From the NCBI GenBank assembly GCA_029959085.1, contig JARWIR010000001.1:66836899-66900898 (forward strand): a DNA stretch of 64,000 nucleotides. The letters are read 5' to 3'. A program made the position numbers and the translations under genes. The notes beneath the pieces are model-generated. The model was not told the DNA's origin, ran no database searches, and was given only the letters and a program-made list of their open reading frames with translations. Positions 34,273-43,496 of the stretch are shown here, piece after piece; within the stretch, counting starts at the first letter, position 1, and each line of letters opens with the position of its first letter. The DNA is from Nemophila menziesii. Taxonomy: Eukaryota; Streptophyta; Magnoliopsida; Boraginales; Hydrophyllaceae.

Positions 34273-34560
34273 TTTGAGTTGGTTTTTATTTACGTTTTAT
34301 TTGGTTTGTAAGAATTTGACTTTTGATTGGGTTTTTTTAAGACTTTTGTTTGGTGTGTTTAAATTATGTTGACTACATTTGACTTTATGTAAGACTTTTT
34401 TTACGGTTTTAGTTATGATTCGGTTTTTTCTATTAATTATTGAATTTTATTCGTATTATATTTATAATAAAATCAAACCTCAAATCAAAACAAAACAAAA
34501 ATAATTAAAACAAAATCAAATTGTATTTTAAAATTTTAAAAACAAAAGAATTTTAAAATT
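34273..34560. other. 3' flank of the TNPA-like gene, AT-rich
   Basis: T-rich, then A-rich sequence with no coding signal, leading into the right subterminal repeats. AATAAA-like words occur near 34465. Confidence 0.5.
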
Positions 34561-35010
34561 CAAAAAAAAAAATTTTACCGACGATGTTCATTGTATTTAC
34601 GACGACATTCATCATTTGAATGTCGTCGTTAATTCTTAAAAAAATAATTATTTAATCCTGAATTAAATAAAAAAAAACATTAGCGACAATCTTTCGTCGC
34701 TAATAATTGTCGGCAAATTGAATAAAAAAAAGAATAAAGAAATTCAATTATCGGCACGGAAAAAAAAAAACAAAATACATTTTACCGGCGATGTTTGCCG
34801 TCGGTAATCTTGCCAATCAACGACGACGTCGTTTCGTCGGTAAGATTGCCGACGAACACTGCTTTATTCGCCAGTAAGTCTTGATTTACCGACCAATATC
34901 TAGGAACGACGTGTTACCGACGATCTGTCGTCGCTAATCACGTTTAGCGACGAATTATCGGAGTTTACCGACGAGGCGTGTCGTCGGTAAACAATCGAAT
35001 TCCAGTAGTG

Positions 35011-35215
35011 GATAAAGCTGCTCCGAATGCTGCAAGGTCTGTGATGTTAGAGTTTCCGTAAGGGGAACCACCTCGTTCGAGGAGGAGGACGGTGAAGTTT
35101 TGGGAGAGTGTGGCGGCTAATGGGCAGCCGGAGGTTCCTCCGCCTACTATGATGTAGTCATAGTATGATGTTTCTGGAGATGAGGTTGCTTGGTGCATGA
35201 AACTATAGTTTGGAG
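35011..35215 (-). pseudogene. oxidoreductase exon 2, 5' part (FAD-binding)
   Basis: Encodes [13 protein letters not shown]…, then [18 protein letters not shown] (the dinucleotide-binding GxGxxG-type loop), [12 protein letters not shown] and LAAFGAALS. It stops at the CACTA right end. Coding resumes at 30057 with the same frame. Confidence 0.85.
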
Positions 35216-36020
35216 CTGTAAAAAAACACATTCATAATTAATTTAATATATAAAAATCAAATATACACATTGAGATAATCAAAATGTGTTATACTAAAAT
35301 TCTGTTTGTAATTTTTGTAAAATGAAAAATGAAAATGAAAAATCAAGTTTCATACCCTTTGGACGACCTAAACCTTGGGATCGAAAGCCTAAGGAATGGA
35401 TTTAGGATTTTTTTGGATTCAATATTTTTTCAAGTGAAGGCTAAAAATTAGAAAATCGAGTTAGATAATATAAAAAGAAAATTTTATTAATATATATGTG
35501 AGTACTAAGTGAGTAGAAAATTATTAAAAGTAAAAAGTATACTCAACAGGGAGATGGACTAATTTTTGGTGGAGGGGTTGATGTTTTTCTAATTTATGAC
35601 TTATTTGTTTGAAAAAAATATGATTACACTTCATCTACTACCCCTATATATTGTCCCAACAATGCATCCGTATTATTCAGTAAAAGCTCAACGTAAAAAA
35701 AAAAAAGAAGTAAATGACACTTTTGCTCCTTGGGTTTATACGCGATTGACAGGTTGCCCCTTAACTCTTAAAATGCGTCTCGATGCCCCCTAAGATTTGT
35801 TTTTGTGACCCGTTACCCCCTACTGCGTGTTCCGTCCATTTTTTCCGTTAAAAGTGACGTGGCATTTCCATGTCACAATTTTTTTTTTTTAATCCAGATG
35901 TCAATTAATTATTTAATTAATTTAAACCAAGGGCAAAAAAGAAATTTCATAAATAGTTTTTATAATATTAAATAAAAATGATAAAATAACATCCCCACCC
36001 CCACCCCACCGCACCCCCTA

Positions 36021-36046
36021 CCCCCCCCCCCCCCCCCCCCCCCCCC
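36021..36046. repeat. poly-C run of 26
   Basis: An uninterrupted C tract in the left arm of the fold-back, preceded by ccccacccccacccc-like sequence. Its partner is the G run at 36550-36569 in the right arm. Confidence 0.95.
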
Positions 36047-36130
36047 TCTCCTTCTTCTTCTTCCCCTTCTTCTTCCCCGCTGCAACTCCTTTTCTTAAAA
36101 AAAAAAAAAAAAAAAAAAACATCACCATTG

Positions 36131-36486
36131 CTCTTCAGATCTTGTCCACGGAGCTCTCTAGATTATGTCTTCTCCATACATTGTGATTCACAGAACTTTA
36201 TTCCATGGCTCTGTTTTCATAGATCTTGAACGGACGGAGTCTAACCAATCTCGAAGCTTCCATGGCGTGCTTAGAACGGATCTCGCAGCCAAACGTCGAG
36301 GACATGAAGAAGCAGGTCAGCCATAAAGCTCCAATGGTGATGTTGTTCTATTTAGCTTCGAACAGTGAAGCTCCGACAAATCACGACGTCAACGAACCAC
36401 CAGTCATGATCTTAAATGCCTAAGTTGGAAGAGCTTGAAGCGCCAACTAATAAGAAGGGGAAGAAGCTTCAATGGTGATGTTGAAG
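36131..36486. other. centre of the fold-back element, possible captured sequence
   Basis: Not self-complementary and richer in GC than the neighbours. The short frame at 36226-36423 has no recognised domain. The phrase cttcaatggtgatgtt is repeated in tandem at its right edge (36466-36502). Confidence 0.4.
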
Positions 36487-36549
36487 CTTCAATGGTGATG
36501 TTTTTTTTTTTTTTTTAAGAAAAGGAGTTGCAGCGGGGAAGAAGAAGGA

Positions 36550-36569
36550 GGGGGGGGGGGGGGGGGGGG
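36550..36569. repeat. poly-G run of 20
   Basis: The complement of the C run in the other arm, followed by tgggggggtagggggtgcggtggggtg. The unequal lengths (26 and 20) fit slippage in one arm. Confidence 0.95.
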
Positions 36570-37106
36570 TGGGGGGGTAGGGGGTGCGGTGGGGTGGGGG
36601 TGGGGATGTTATTTTATCATTTTTATTTAATAATATTTAAACTATTATAAAAAACCTAATTTACCCTTCTTTTAATCTTAATTAAATAATTAATTAACAT
36701 ATGGATTTAAAAAAAAAAATGTGACGTGGAAATGCCACGTCACTTTTAACGGTGAAAAACGGACGGAACACGCAGTAGAGGGTAACGGGTCACAAAACTA
36801 AATCTTAGGGGGCATCGAGGCGCATTTTAAGAGTTAGGGGGCAACCTGTCAATCGCGTATAAACACAGGGGGCAAAAGTGTTATTTACTAAAAAAAAAAA
36901 AAAAAAACCATACTTAGATGTTTCAAAATTCAGTATATTCGGATTTAATGCACCAATACACTACACTTACTAATTGTTGATCCGACAAAAAAATATTTAG
37001 GAAAAGAATAGTGTTGAACACTTTGACAAAAAAAAAGTTTCATCTTAGTAATATGGGCGTGGGGTGGTGTGTTTGGGGGCGGGGCAAAATTCTAAATGTA
37101 AAATAC

Positions 37107-37200
37107 CTTTCTCGGAGGCACAAATATCAAGAAAGATAAACATTCCAAAAAGTGCAGCAAGACTAATTGTTCTTAAATATCCCAAACTCGTTATCGTCAT
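37107..37200 (-). pseudogene. oxidoreductase exon 1 (signal peptide)
   Basis: An ATG at 37200-37198 opens MTITSLGYLRTISLAALFGM and then FIFLDICASEK, a hydrophobic secretion signal ending near a small-residue cleavage site. The donor is GAGAAAG|GTATTT. Phase 1 joins to the exon 2 acceptor TTTTTTACAG|CTCC to give Ala-Pro-Asn-Tyr, the usual start of the mature protein in this family. The exon is too short for an ORF search and was found from the splice logic. Confidence 0.8.
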
Positions 37201-37373
37201 GAATGGATATAGCTAATTAAAGCAAGACAGTATTATAATGATAATTATATATTATAAGTGTATATTTTTGTTCGTACCAAATCACACCCTTGTATAAATA
37301 TATGTCAAATTCCAACGCTATTGGCGGCATCAAAATTGTTAAATAAAAAGAGTACTCTTGCAAAAGGAATGCT

Positions 37374-37378
37374 ATGGC
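37374..37378. repeat. copia target-site duplication, left (ATGGC)
   Basis: ATGGC directly before the left LTR; repeated at 43492-43496 directly after the right LTR. Confidence 0.9.
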
Positions 37379-37888
37379 TGTTGGAAAATTAGAAGTCAAA
37401 AAGGCTTTTGCATTCTCCCACATCGGAAGTGTTAAAAACCTATGGCCTACTTTTATGAAGTGGAATAACATCAAAGTCCAAATGGCCAATACCCATGCAC
37501 ATGGCAAGGTAATAAATTAGCCCACACGCGCGCACCACCACCACCCGCCCGCCCGACCCGGCCCGGCACCGGCGTGGGTCGTGGGGAGTTTGGGGAGTCA
37601 AAAAATGAAAAATGAAATGGATGTAAACGTGGGGGTTACATATCAATCAAAACGTCAACATCAAGACAAATCCGGAAGAGAGAATCATGGGATTTAATAG
37701 GGGCGTTTTCTGCATGGCTTGTATATTCCACTTTTGTAATCGCATTTCCGTGTATTGTTATTCGATTTCGTGTAATCGTTTTTTCAGTTTTATTGTAATA
37801 GTTAGTTTACTTTAAACTGTTTTTACTTCTTTTTGTTTTTTCGGAATCCATTTCTATTTTGTAAAACCGGTGATTACTTTTAATCACA
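37379..37888 (+). mobile_element. copia left (5') LTR, internally deleted
   Basis: Compared with the right LTR it lacks 153 bp (matching 42853-43005) and 220 bp (matching about 43115-43334), plus small losses in the CCACC/CCGGCAC repeat tract. The second loss removes the TATA box and the presumed transcription start. The remaining segments appear identical to the right LTR. Confidence 0.9.
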
Positions 37889-37935
37889 ATTTAAAAAGAT
37901 ATTCATTTTCTTTTTTCACCGGTTAGTTTTTGAAA

Positions 37936-40900
37936 ATGGCTCTTCCGATTTCGGCTGTTGGTTCCTCTTTGAACACAAAGCCACTTCTCGACGCAAACAA
38001 GTTGGAACCCCTTAATGGTTCTAACTATAAGCGTTGGGCGCAAAAAATCATGATTTGCCTTGAACAGTATGAACTCGACTTTGCTATAGTCGAGGCTCCT
38101 CCTCTTTTGGAAATTGGAGCACATACTGAACAAGAGCTAGCTAGGCATGCTGCCCTCGAATCTAAGTTCAAAAGAGCTAATACCATGGCTCGGGGCTGGA
38201 TGTTGAACCACGTTACTAATCCCATTTTTGACCTCCTTGCCAAAGAAAAATCGGCAAAGGTCATATGGGAAACTCTCGAGAAGAAATATGGGGCTGATGA
38301 TTCGGGTAAGAAAAAGTATGTGACTGGGAATTGGTATAACTTTAGACTTACTGATCAGAAACCCATGACTGAACAACTTCACGTGTACGAGAACCTATGC
38401 GCGGAGGTTATCGCCGAAGGCATGAAGATGTGTGAAATTCTTCAAGCCAACATTTTGCTTGAGAAATTTCCCCCATCTTGGAGTGAATACCGCAACCACC
38501 TCAAGCACAAAAAGAAAGAAATGACCCTCCAAGAGCTCATCAGCCACATCCAAGTCGAAGAAGCGAATCGATTAAAGGATAAGTCAATCTCTTTCCCTTC
38601 TCATTCCTCCAAAGCTAATCTAGTCGAAGGTTCTGGCCAAGGTAACAAAGACAGGTTCAAAGGGAAGGGAAAGCAACAAGGGTCCAACAAATCTAAGTCT
38701 GGGGGAAACAAGAATCGCGGCAACACCAACAAACAAGGTGGAGGATTTAAGATCTCTGGTAAGATTCAAAAAACTAAAGGGGCCTGTTACTGTTGTGGCA
38801 AAGAAGGGCACAAAGCCTTTGAATGTCCCCAGAGAGCTGGCCAGGGTCCCAAAGCTGCCGCGAATCTGACTGAGACCGAAGAAATCATCGCTGCGGTAAT
38901 GGTTGAGGTAAATTTGGTAGAGAATAAGAGCGAGTGGATCCTTGACACTGGAGCTTCTCGCCATTTCTGCGCAAACAAAGCCTTGTTCAAGAAATTCGAA
39001 AAAGCAACTGATGGTGAGTGTGTGTACTTGGGTGACTCTTCCACCGCTACTGTTCTTGGTAAAGGTCAGGTTCCACTCAAACTCACCTCTGGTAAGACTC
39101 TTGAACTAAATGATGTTCTCTTCGTTCCCTCTCTCCGTAGGAACTTAGTTTCTGGGGCTCTCCTTAATAAAGTTAGTCTCAAACTTGTGTTCGAGGGGGG
39201 TAAAGTCATTATCACCAAAAATGACGAATTCGTGGGGAAAGGGTACCTTAATAATGGCTTGTTTGTTTTAAACACTGTAACCCTTAATGAGAATGCATCT
39301 AATTCCGCTTACATTGTTGAGTCCGTTCAAACGTGGCACGGTAGACTAGGCCATTTAAATATTGCGTCTATTAAAAGGCTTAAAAATCTTGGACTAATAC
39401 CCGTTAACAACGTGGATGACCTTGAAAAATGTCAAATATGTGTAGAGTCCAAACTTGCGAAAAAACCTTTTAAACCCGTTACCACGAGACAAACTAAACT
39501 GCTTGAATTAGTTCATTCGGACTTAGCTGATTTTAAAAACTCCGCTAGTAGAGGTGGAAAACTTTATTACATAACCTTCGTAGATGACTACTCTAGGTTT
39601 ACTAAAGTGTATCTCCTTAAAACTAAAGATGAGGCGGAAAATGCGTTTTTAAAATATAAAGCCGAAGTTGAAAACCAACTAGACAGTAAAATCAAACGAC
39701 TTAGGTCCGATAGAGGAGGCGAGTATAGTTCTAATTCCCTTAAAGAGTTTTGTGAAACAAATGGGATTATCCACGAACTTAGTGCCCCTTATACACCCCA
39801 ACAAAACGGCATAGCAGAAAGAAAGAATAGGTCCCTTAAAGAGACTATGAATGCCATGTTAATAAGTTCAGGTTTACCAAACAACATGTGGGGGGAAGCT
39901 GTCCTATCAGCCTGTTATGTTCTTAATAGGGTACCTCATAAATCCCTAGAAAAGACCCCGTATGAAATGTGGAAGGGTTTTCCACCAAACCTGAAATTTT
40001 TAAAAGTGTGGGGGTGCCTAGCCAAAGTCAAACTACCTGATTTTAAAACTGTCACCGTTGGTCCCAAAACCGTTGACTCAATTTTCATAGGGTATGCTCA
40101 GAATAGTGCGGCTTACAGATTCTTGTCATTAGAAGATAACTCTATTTGTGAATCTAGAGACGCTGAGTTTTTTGAACATGTTTTTCCTTTGAAAGATTTA
40201 AATACTGTCAATGCTTCTTTACCTGTTGATAACTTATCTACTAATGATTGTGTACCTCTTTGTGATGTTTTTCCTAACCCCTCCACTTCCATGGAGCCTA
40301 GTAGTATTCCCGAGGAAGAACCTAGGAGAAGTAAGAGGCGAAGGATCGAGTCTAGCTTCGGCCCTGACTTTATAACAGCCTTTATAACAGAAGGTTCTCA
40401 CATTGATCTATTAGACGAACAGGTAGTCAACTGCTTCCTCATGGAGGATGACCCAAAAACTTATGATGATGTTTTAAAATCTATAGATGCTAGTTTTTGG
40501 AAAGAGGCTATTAATAGTGAACTTGAGTCAATTAAAAGTAACCATACATGGGAATTAACCGACTTACCTAGGGGTAGCAAAGCAATTAGTAGCAAATGGA
40601 TTTTTAAGAAAAAATTGAGACCCGATGGCTCAATAGAAAAATTCAAGGCCAGACTTGTTATTAAGGGCTTCACCCAAAAGAAAGGTCAAGATTACTTTGA
40701 CACCTATTCCCCAGTGACCAAAATTGCCACGATAAGAACCCTTATTGCATTAGCCGTCATTCACGAACTTGTAATACATCAAATGGATGTGAAAACCGCG
40801 TTCTTGAACGGAGATCTAGATGAAGAGATCTACATGGCTCAACCTGAAGGGTGTGTGGTCCCTGGTCAAGGGGACAAAGTGTGTAAGTTGAAAAAATCCT

Positions 40901-42018
40901 TGTATGGTTTGAAACAGGCACCAAAAAAATGGTATGAAAAACTAGATAGTACTCTAATTTCATATGGGTTTATAGCTAACACTTCTGATTCATGTGTTTA
41001 CTCCAAGGTAACAAATTCAGAGTGTGTTATCATCTGCCTTTATGTAGATGACATGCTCATCTTTGGTACTACTATTCATATTATAAATGAGACTAAACGT
41101 TTCTTGTCTTCCAGATTCGACATGAAAGATATGGGAGAAGCTGATGTGATACTTGGGGTAAAAATCATTAGAAGCAGTAATGGTATTACCCTGAATCAGT
41201 CTCATTACGTAGAAAGGATGCTGAAGAAGTTCAATTCCTTTGATGTAACGCCTGTAAATACTCCTTATGATTCTAGTATTAACTTATCTAAACATGTAGG
41301 GGATGCTGTATCCCAAAATGAATATGCTAAAATCATAGGAAGTGTAATGTTCCTAATGAACTATACTCGACCCGATATTGCCTATGCAGTGAGTAGACTT
41401 AGTCGCTATACTCATAACCCAAGTAGTGATCACTGGGTTGCACTTCGCCGTCTATTGAAATACTTGAGAGGTTCCATCGATCTAGGCTTGCACTACAACA
41501 AATTCCCTGCAGTCCTTGAGGGTTTTTGTGATGCAAACTGGATCTCTGACAATGACGAAGTAAACTCCACCAGTGGTTATGTGTTCTCCTTAGGGGGAGG
41601 TGCTGTATCGTGGAAGTCTTCCAAACAGACTTGTATAGCACGCTCCACCATGGAGTCTGAGTTCATAGCACTAGAGTTAGCTGGGCAAGAAGCTGAGTGG
41701 TTAAGAAGTCTCTTATCGGATGTGCCACTTTGGGAAGGAAGTGCCACACCTGTATGTATCCACTGTGATTCACAAGCAGCCATTGGAGTCGCTCATAATA
41801 GCGCCTATAATGGGAAGAAGAGACATATTCGCATCAGACATGGGTCAGTAAGACAATTACTGAAGAATGGTGTGATAGCCTTGGAATTTGTACGATCAGA
41901 AGAGAATCTAGCTGATCCGTTCACCAAAGGCTTGACCAGGAGACTAGTCCTGGAGACGTCGAGGGGGATGGGTCTAAAACCCATTAAGTGGGAACATATG
42001 ACTAATGAGTCAATGTGA
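37936..42018 (+). CDS. copia Gag-Pol polyprotein, 1360 aa, intact
   Basis: Start chosen at ATG 37936 ([11 protein letters not shown]…); the open frame begins two codons earlier without an ATG. Domains by residue, approximately: Gag (UBN2-type) 1-280; zinc knuckle [12 protein letters not shown] about 285-296 (CX2CX4HX4C); protease [11 protein letters not shown] about 334; integrase HHCC from WHGRLGHLN about 466 to CQIC, catalytic D in HSDLADF (~527), D in RSDRGGEY (~590) and E in [10 protein letters not shown] (~626); reverse transcriptase [12 protein letters not shown] about 945 and YVDDMLIFG about 1035; RNase H from GFCDANW about 1196 to the C-terminus, with CDSQAAI and a late '[11 protein letters not shown]'. 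Order PR-IN-RT-RH defines copia. Every catalytic motif looks right and there are no internal stops, so the protein could be functional if transcribed. The clade within copia was not assigned. Confidence 0.95.
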   Translation: MALPISAVGSSLNTKPLLDANKLEPLNGSNYKRWAQKIMICLEQYELDFAIVEAPPLLEIGAHTEQELARHAALESKFKRANTMARGWMLNHVTNPIFDLLAKEKSAKVIWETLEKKYGADDSGKKKYVTGNWYNFRLTDQKPMTEQLHVYENLCAEVIAEGMKMCEILQANILLEKFPPSWSEYRNHLKHKKKEMTLQELISHIQVEEANRLKDKSISFPSHSSKANLVEGSGQGNKDRFKGKGKQQGSNKSKSGGNKNRGNTNKQGGGFKISGKIQKTKGACYCCGKEGHKAFECPQRAGQGPKAAANLTETEEIIAAVMVEVNLVENKSEWILDTGASRHFCANKALFKKFEKATDGECVYLGDSSTATVLGKGQVPLKLTSGKTLELNDVLFVPSLRRNLVSGALLNKVSLKLVFEGGKVIITKNDEFVGKGYLNNGLFVLNTVTLNENASNSAYIVESVQTWHGRLGHLNIASIKRLKNLGLIPVNNVDDLEKCQICVESKLAKKPFKPVTTRQTKLLELVHSDLADFKNSASRGGKLYYITFVDDYSRFTKVYLLKTKDEAENAFLKYKAEVENQLDSKIKRLRSDRGGEYSSNSLKEFCETNGIIHELSAPYTPQQNGIAERKNRSLKETMNAMLISSGLPNNMWGEAVLSACYVLNRVPHKSLEKTPYEMWKGFPPNLKFLKVWGCLAKVKLPDFKTVTVGPKTVDSIFIGYAQNSAAYRFLSLEDNSICESRDAEFFEHVFPLKDLNTVNASLPVDNLSTNDCVPLCDVFPNPSTSMEPSSIPEEEPRRSKRRRIESSFGPDFITAFITEGSHIDLLDEQVVNCFLMEDDPKTYDDVLKSIDASFWKEAINSELESIKSNHTWELTDLPRGSKAISSKWIFKKKLRPDGSIEKFKARLVIKGFTQKKGQDYFDTYSPVTKIATIRTLIALAVIHELVIHQMDVKTAFLNGDLDEEIYMAQPEGCVVPGQGDKVCKLKKSLYGLKQAPKKWYEKLDSTLISYGFIANTSDSCVYSKVTNSECVIICLYVDDMLIFGTTIHIINETKRFLSSRFDMKDMGEADVILGVKIIRSSNGITLNQSHYVERMLKKFNSFDVTPVNTPYDSSINLSKHVGDAVSQNEYAKIIGSVMFLMNYTRPDIAYAVSRLSRYTHNPSSDHWVALRRLLKYLRGSIDLGLHYNKFPAVLEGFCDANWISDNDEVNSTSGYVFSLGGGAVSWKSSKQTCIARSTMESEFIALELAGQEAEWLRSLLSDVPLWEGSATPVCIHCDSQAAIGVAHNSAYNGKKRHIRIRHGSVRQLLKNGVIALEFVRSEENLADPFTKGLTRRLVLETSRGMGLKPIKWEHMTNESM

Positions 42019-42056
42019 TTTACCCATCCCTAAGGCTCAACCCCAAATCGTCTTGT

Positions 42057-42310
42057 TCATAGCCACTCGTGGTGGTCCTTTTGAGAAGGACTTGATGAAA
42101 AAGGCGTACCGAGTGTTGAAACTCACATTTGAATTCATAGCCTTTATGGTGGTCCTTTTGAGAAGGACTTGATGAATTCAAGGGTAACTTTGAAACCCAA
42201 ATATTCATGGTAGAGTGTTGAGGAGACGTCCTTACACCACTCTCAAATGAATAAACCCACCTAGTTCATAGCCCTTATAGGGTGGTCCTTAGAGAAGGAC
42301 TTGATGAACC
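42057..42310. repeat. three 43-bp imperfect repeats in the copia 3' region
   Basis: ttcatagcc…ggtggtccttttgagaaggacttgatga occurs at about 42057 and 42133, and with small changes at about 42265. Each copy contains a possible hairpin, ggtccttttgagaaggac. They lie between the stop codon and the polypurine tract. Confidence 0.8.
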
Positions 42311-42539
42311 AAAAGGTAATGTTAGGGGGAACCATAACCTTGAATTGGGTTGAGTATGTGCTGTGAGGGTCTCGATCGATAACCGTTAAAGTTCAAGAGT
42401 AAGTTCACTTAAACGGAATTCGGTGGTTGCCTCACTTCACTACGTGTCAATTCAAATCGCAAGATATTGGCACTTAAGTACAATTCACCCATTCTTGTTT
42501 CTGGAACCTTCTAGCGAAACCTTTTGTTGACCTTCAAAT

Positions 42540-42550
42540 GTGTGGGGGAT
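42540..42550 (+). promoter_or_regulatory. copia polypurine tract
   Basis: gtgtgggggat directly before the right LTR; the G-rich block fits the plus-strand primer site. Confidence 0.75.
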
Positions 42551-43491
42551 TGTTGGAAAATTAGAAGTCAAAAAGGCTTTTGCATTCTCCCACATCGGAA
42601 GTGTTAAAAACCTATGGCCTACTTTTATGAAGTGGAATAACATCAAAGTCCAAATGGCCAATACCCATGCACATGGCAAGGTAATAAATTAGCCCACACG
42701 CGCGCACCACCACCACCACCACCCACCCGCCCGACCCGGCCCGGCACCGGCACCGGCACCGGCGACGGCGACGGCGTAAGGCGTGGGGCGTGGGTCGTGG
42801 GTCGTGGGGAGTTTGGGGAGTCAAAAAATGAAAAATGAAAAATGAAATGGATTTTGTACCAGCTCTTATAGTGGTGGTTGACTACTCAAGCTTATAACGT
42901 AGAGGCAAACCTCCACTAATCTCGCACGCGTTAAAGGGAAAGAATATTCAGCTCAAGTCAAACACGTGGGAAATCAAAAGGTCAATGTGGCTGTTACAGA
43001 ATATTGTAAACGTGGGGGTTACATATCAATCAAAACGTCAACATCAAGACAAATCCGGAAGAGAGAATCATGGGATTTAATAGGGGCGTTTTCTGCATGG
43101 CTTGTATATTCCACTCCTCACCCCTATATATAGAGCTCCCATTCCCCTCTCTACAGCTACGAATTACAAAGGAAAAAACACAGAAACTCTGCCTCTTCTC
43201 TCACTCTCAAAACACTTTAGTTTTTCTGTTCTGTTAGAGATAACCGGGTACCGCCGGAATATCTTTTTAACAACCGAGGATTAGGCTCGTTTTCTTTTCC
43301 GTGTAAGTTTGTTTTCGTAACTATTTCCGTGTAATTTTGTAATCGCATTTCCGTGTATTGTTATTCGATTTCGTGTAATCGTTTTTTCAGTTTTATTGTA
43401 ATAGTTAGTTTACTTTAAACTGTTTTTACTTCTTTTTGTTTTTTCGGAATCCATTTCTATTTTGTAAAACCGGTGATTACTTTTAATCACA
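42551..43491 (+). mobile_element. copia right (3') LTR, full length
   Basis: 941 bp, TGTTGG…AATCACA. Carries CCACC and CCGGCAC simple-repeat tracts near 42710-42770 and the only intact promoter region of the element. A duplicated phrase tttccgtgtaa / tttccgtgtat lies near 43325-43357. Confidence 0.9.
43124..43133 (+). promoter_or_regulatory. TATA box in the 3' LTR
   Basis: ctatatatag in the context cacccctatatatagagctccc. It would start RNA near 43160 and read out of the element to the right. The matching segment is deleted from the 5' LTR. Confidence 0.65.
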
Positions 43492-43496
43492 ATGGC

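Larger units (their letters stand above)
30058..35010 (+). mobile_element. CACTA (En/Spm) transposon, 4953 bp, complete ends
   Basis: Ends CACTACTACATTTCG (30058) and, inverted, CACTACTGGAATTCG (35010), followed on both sides by GTTTACCGACGACA, so about 32 bp match. A perfect 3-bp target duplication GAT flanks it (30055-30057, 35011-35013). Dense subterminal ttaccgacgac / gtcgtcggtaa repeats fill 30075-30310, 31360-31680 and 34570-34995. Inside are two minisatellites and a degenerate TNPA-like gene; no TNP2 transposase is present, so it could only move with help. It sits in exon 2 of the oxidoreductase. Confidence 0.95.
35710..36888. mobile_element. fold-back element, MULE-like, in intron 1
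   Basis: Two long inverted arms, 35710 to about 36130 and about 36487 to 36888. Both start gtaaatgacacttttgc / gtaaataacacttttgc and share the '…gattgacaggttgcccc…gttaccc…actgcgtgttccgtcc…gtgacgtggcatttcc' order. The arms match the TIR-like leader of the MULE remnant at 1585-1800 in layout. Flanks are A-rich (aaaaaagaa / taaaaaaaa), so a 9-bp duplication is possible but cannot be proven. The 350-bp centre is less AT-rich and may be captured host sequence, as in Pack-MULEs. Confidence 0.75.
27403..37200 (-). pseudogene. GMC oxidoreductase, HOTHEAD / mandelonitrile-lyase-like, disrupted
   Basis: A four-exon minus-strand gene: exon 1 37200-37107, exon 2 35215-29613 (split by the CACTA element 30058-35010), exon 3 29027-28679, exon 4 28011-27403. 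Splice phases agree at every junction. The protein would be a secreted FAD-dependent GMC oxidoreductase: signal peptide, Rossmann motif [46 protein letters not shown] with the catalytic His, and TNPQATVMMLGRY. HOTHEAD-type relatives act in cuticle and organ separation or in hydroxy-fatty-acid and nitrile chemistry; the role of this copy is unknown. Besides the CACTA insertion, a 1-bp deletion near 29755 and a deletion near 28765 each shift the frame. The MITE in intron 2 and the fold-back in intron 1 are further insertions. The family call is firm; non-function is highly likely unless the assembly has errors. Confidence 0.9.
37379..43491 (+). mobile_element. Ty1/copia LTR retrotransposon, 6.1 kb
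   Basis: LTRs at 37379-37888 (510 bp) and 42551-43491 (941 bp), both TGTTGG…AATCACA, flanked by ATGGC. Wherever they align, the LTRs show no base difference by eye; they differ only by indels, so the insertion is recent. The polyprotein is intact. Yet the left LTR lacks two blocks, including the TATA region, and no primer-binding site follows it: the 47 bp between LTR and start codon hold nothing like TGGTATCAGAGC. The element interrupts the left arm of a fold-back element. Confidence 0.95.

Noticed and set aside
37217..37646. Minus-strand ORFs in the copia LTR, with near copies at 42485-42824
   Set aside because: They are the LTR sequence read backwards; the repetition is due to the two LTRs, not to a gene family.
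38025..41783. Many minus-strand ORFs under the copia polyprotein
   Set aside because: Shadows of the long plus-strand coding sequence.
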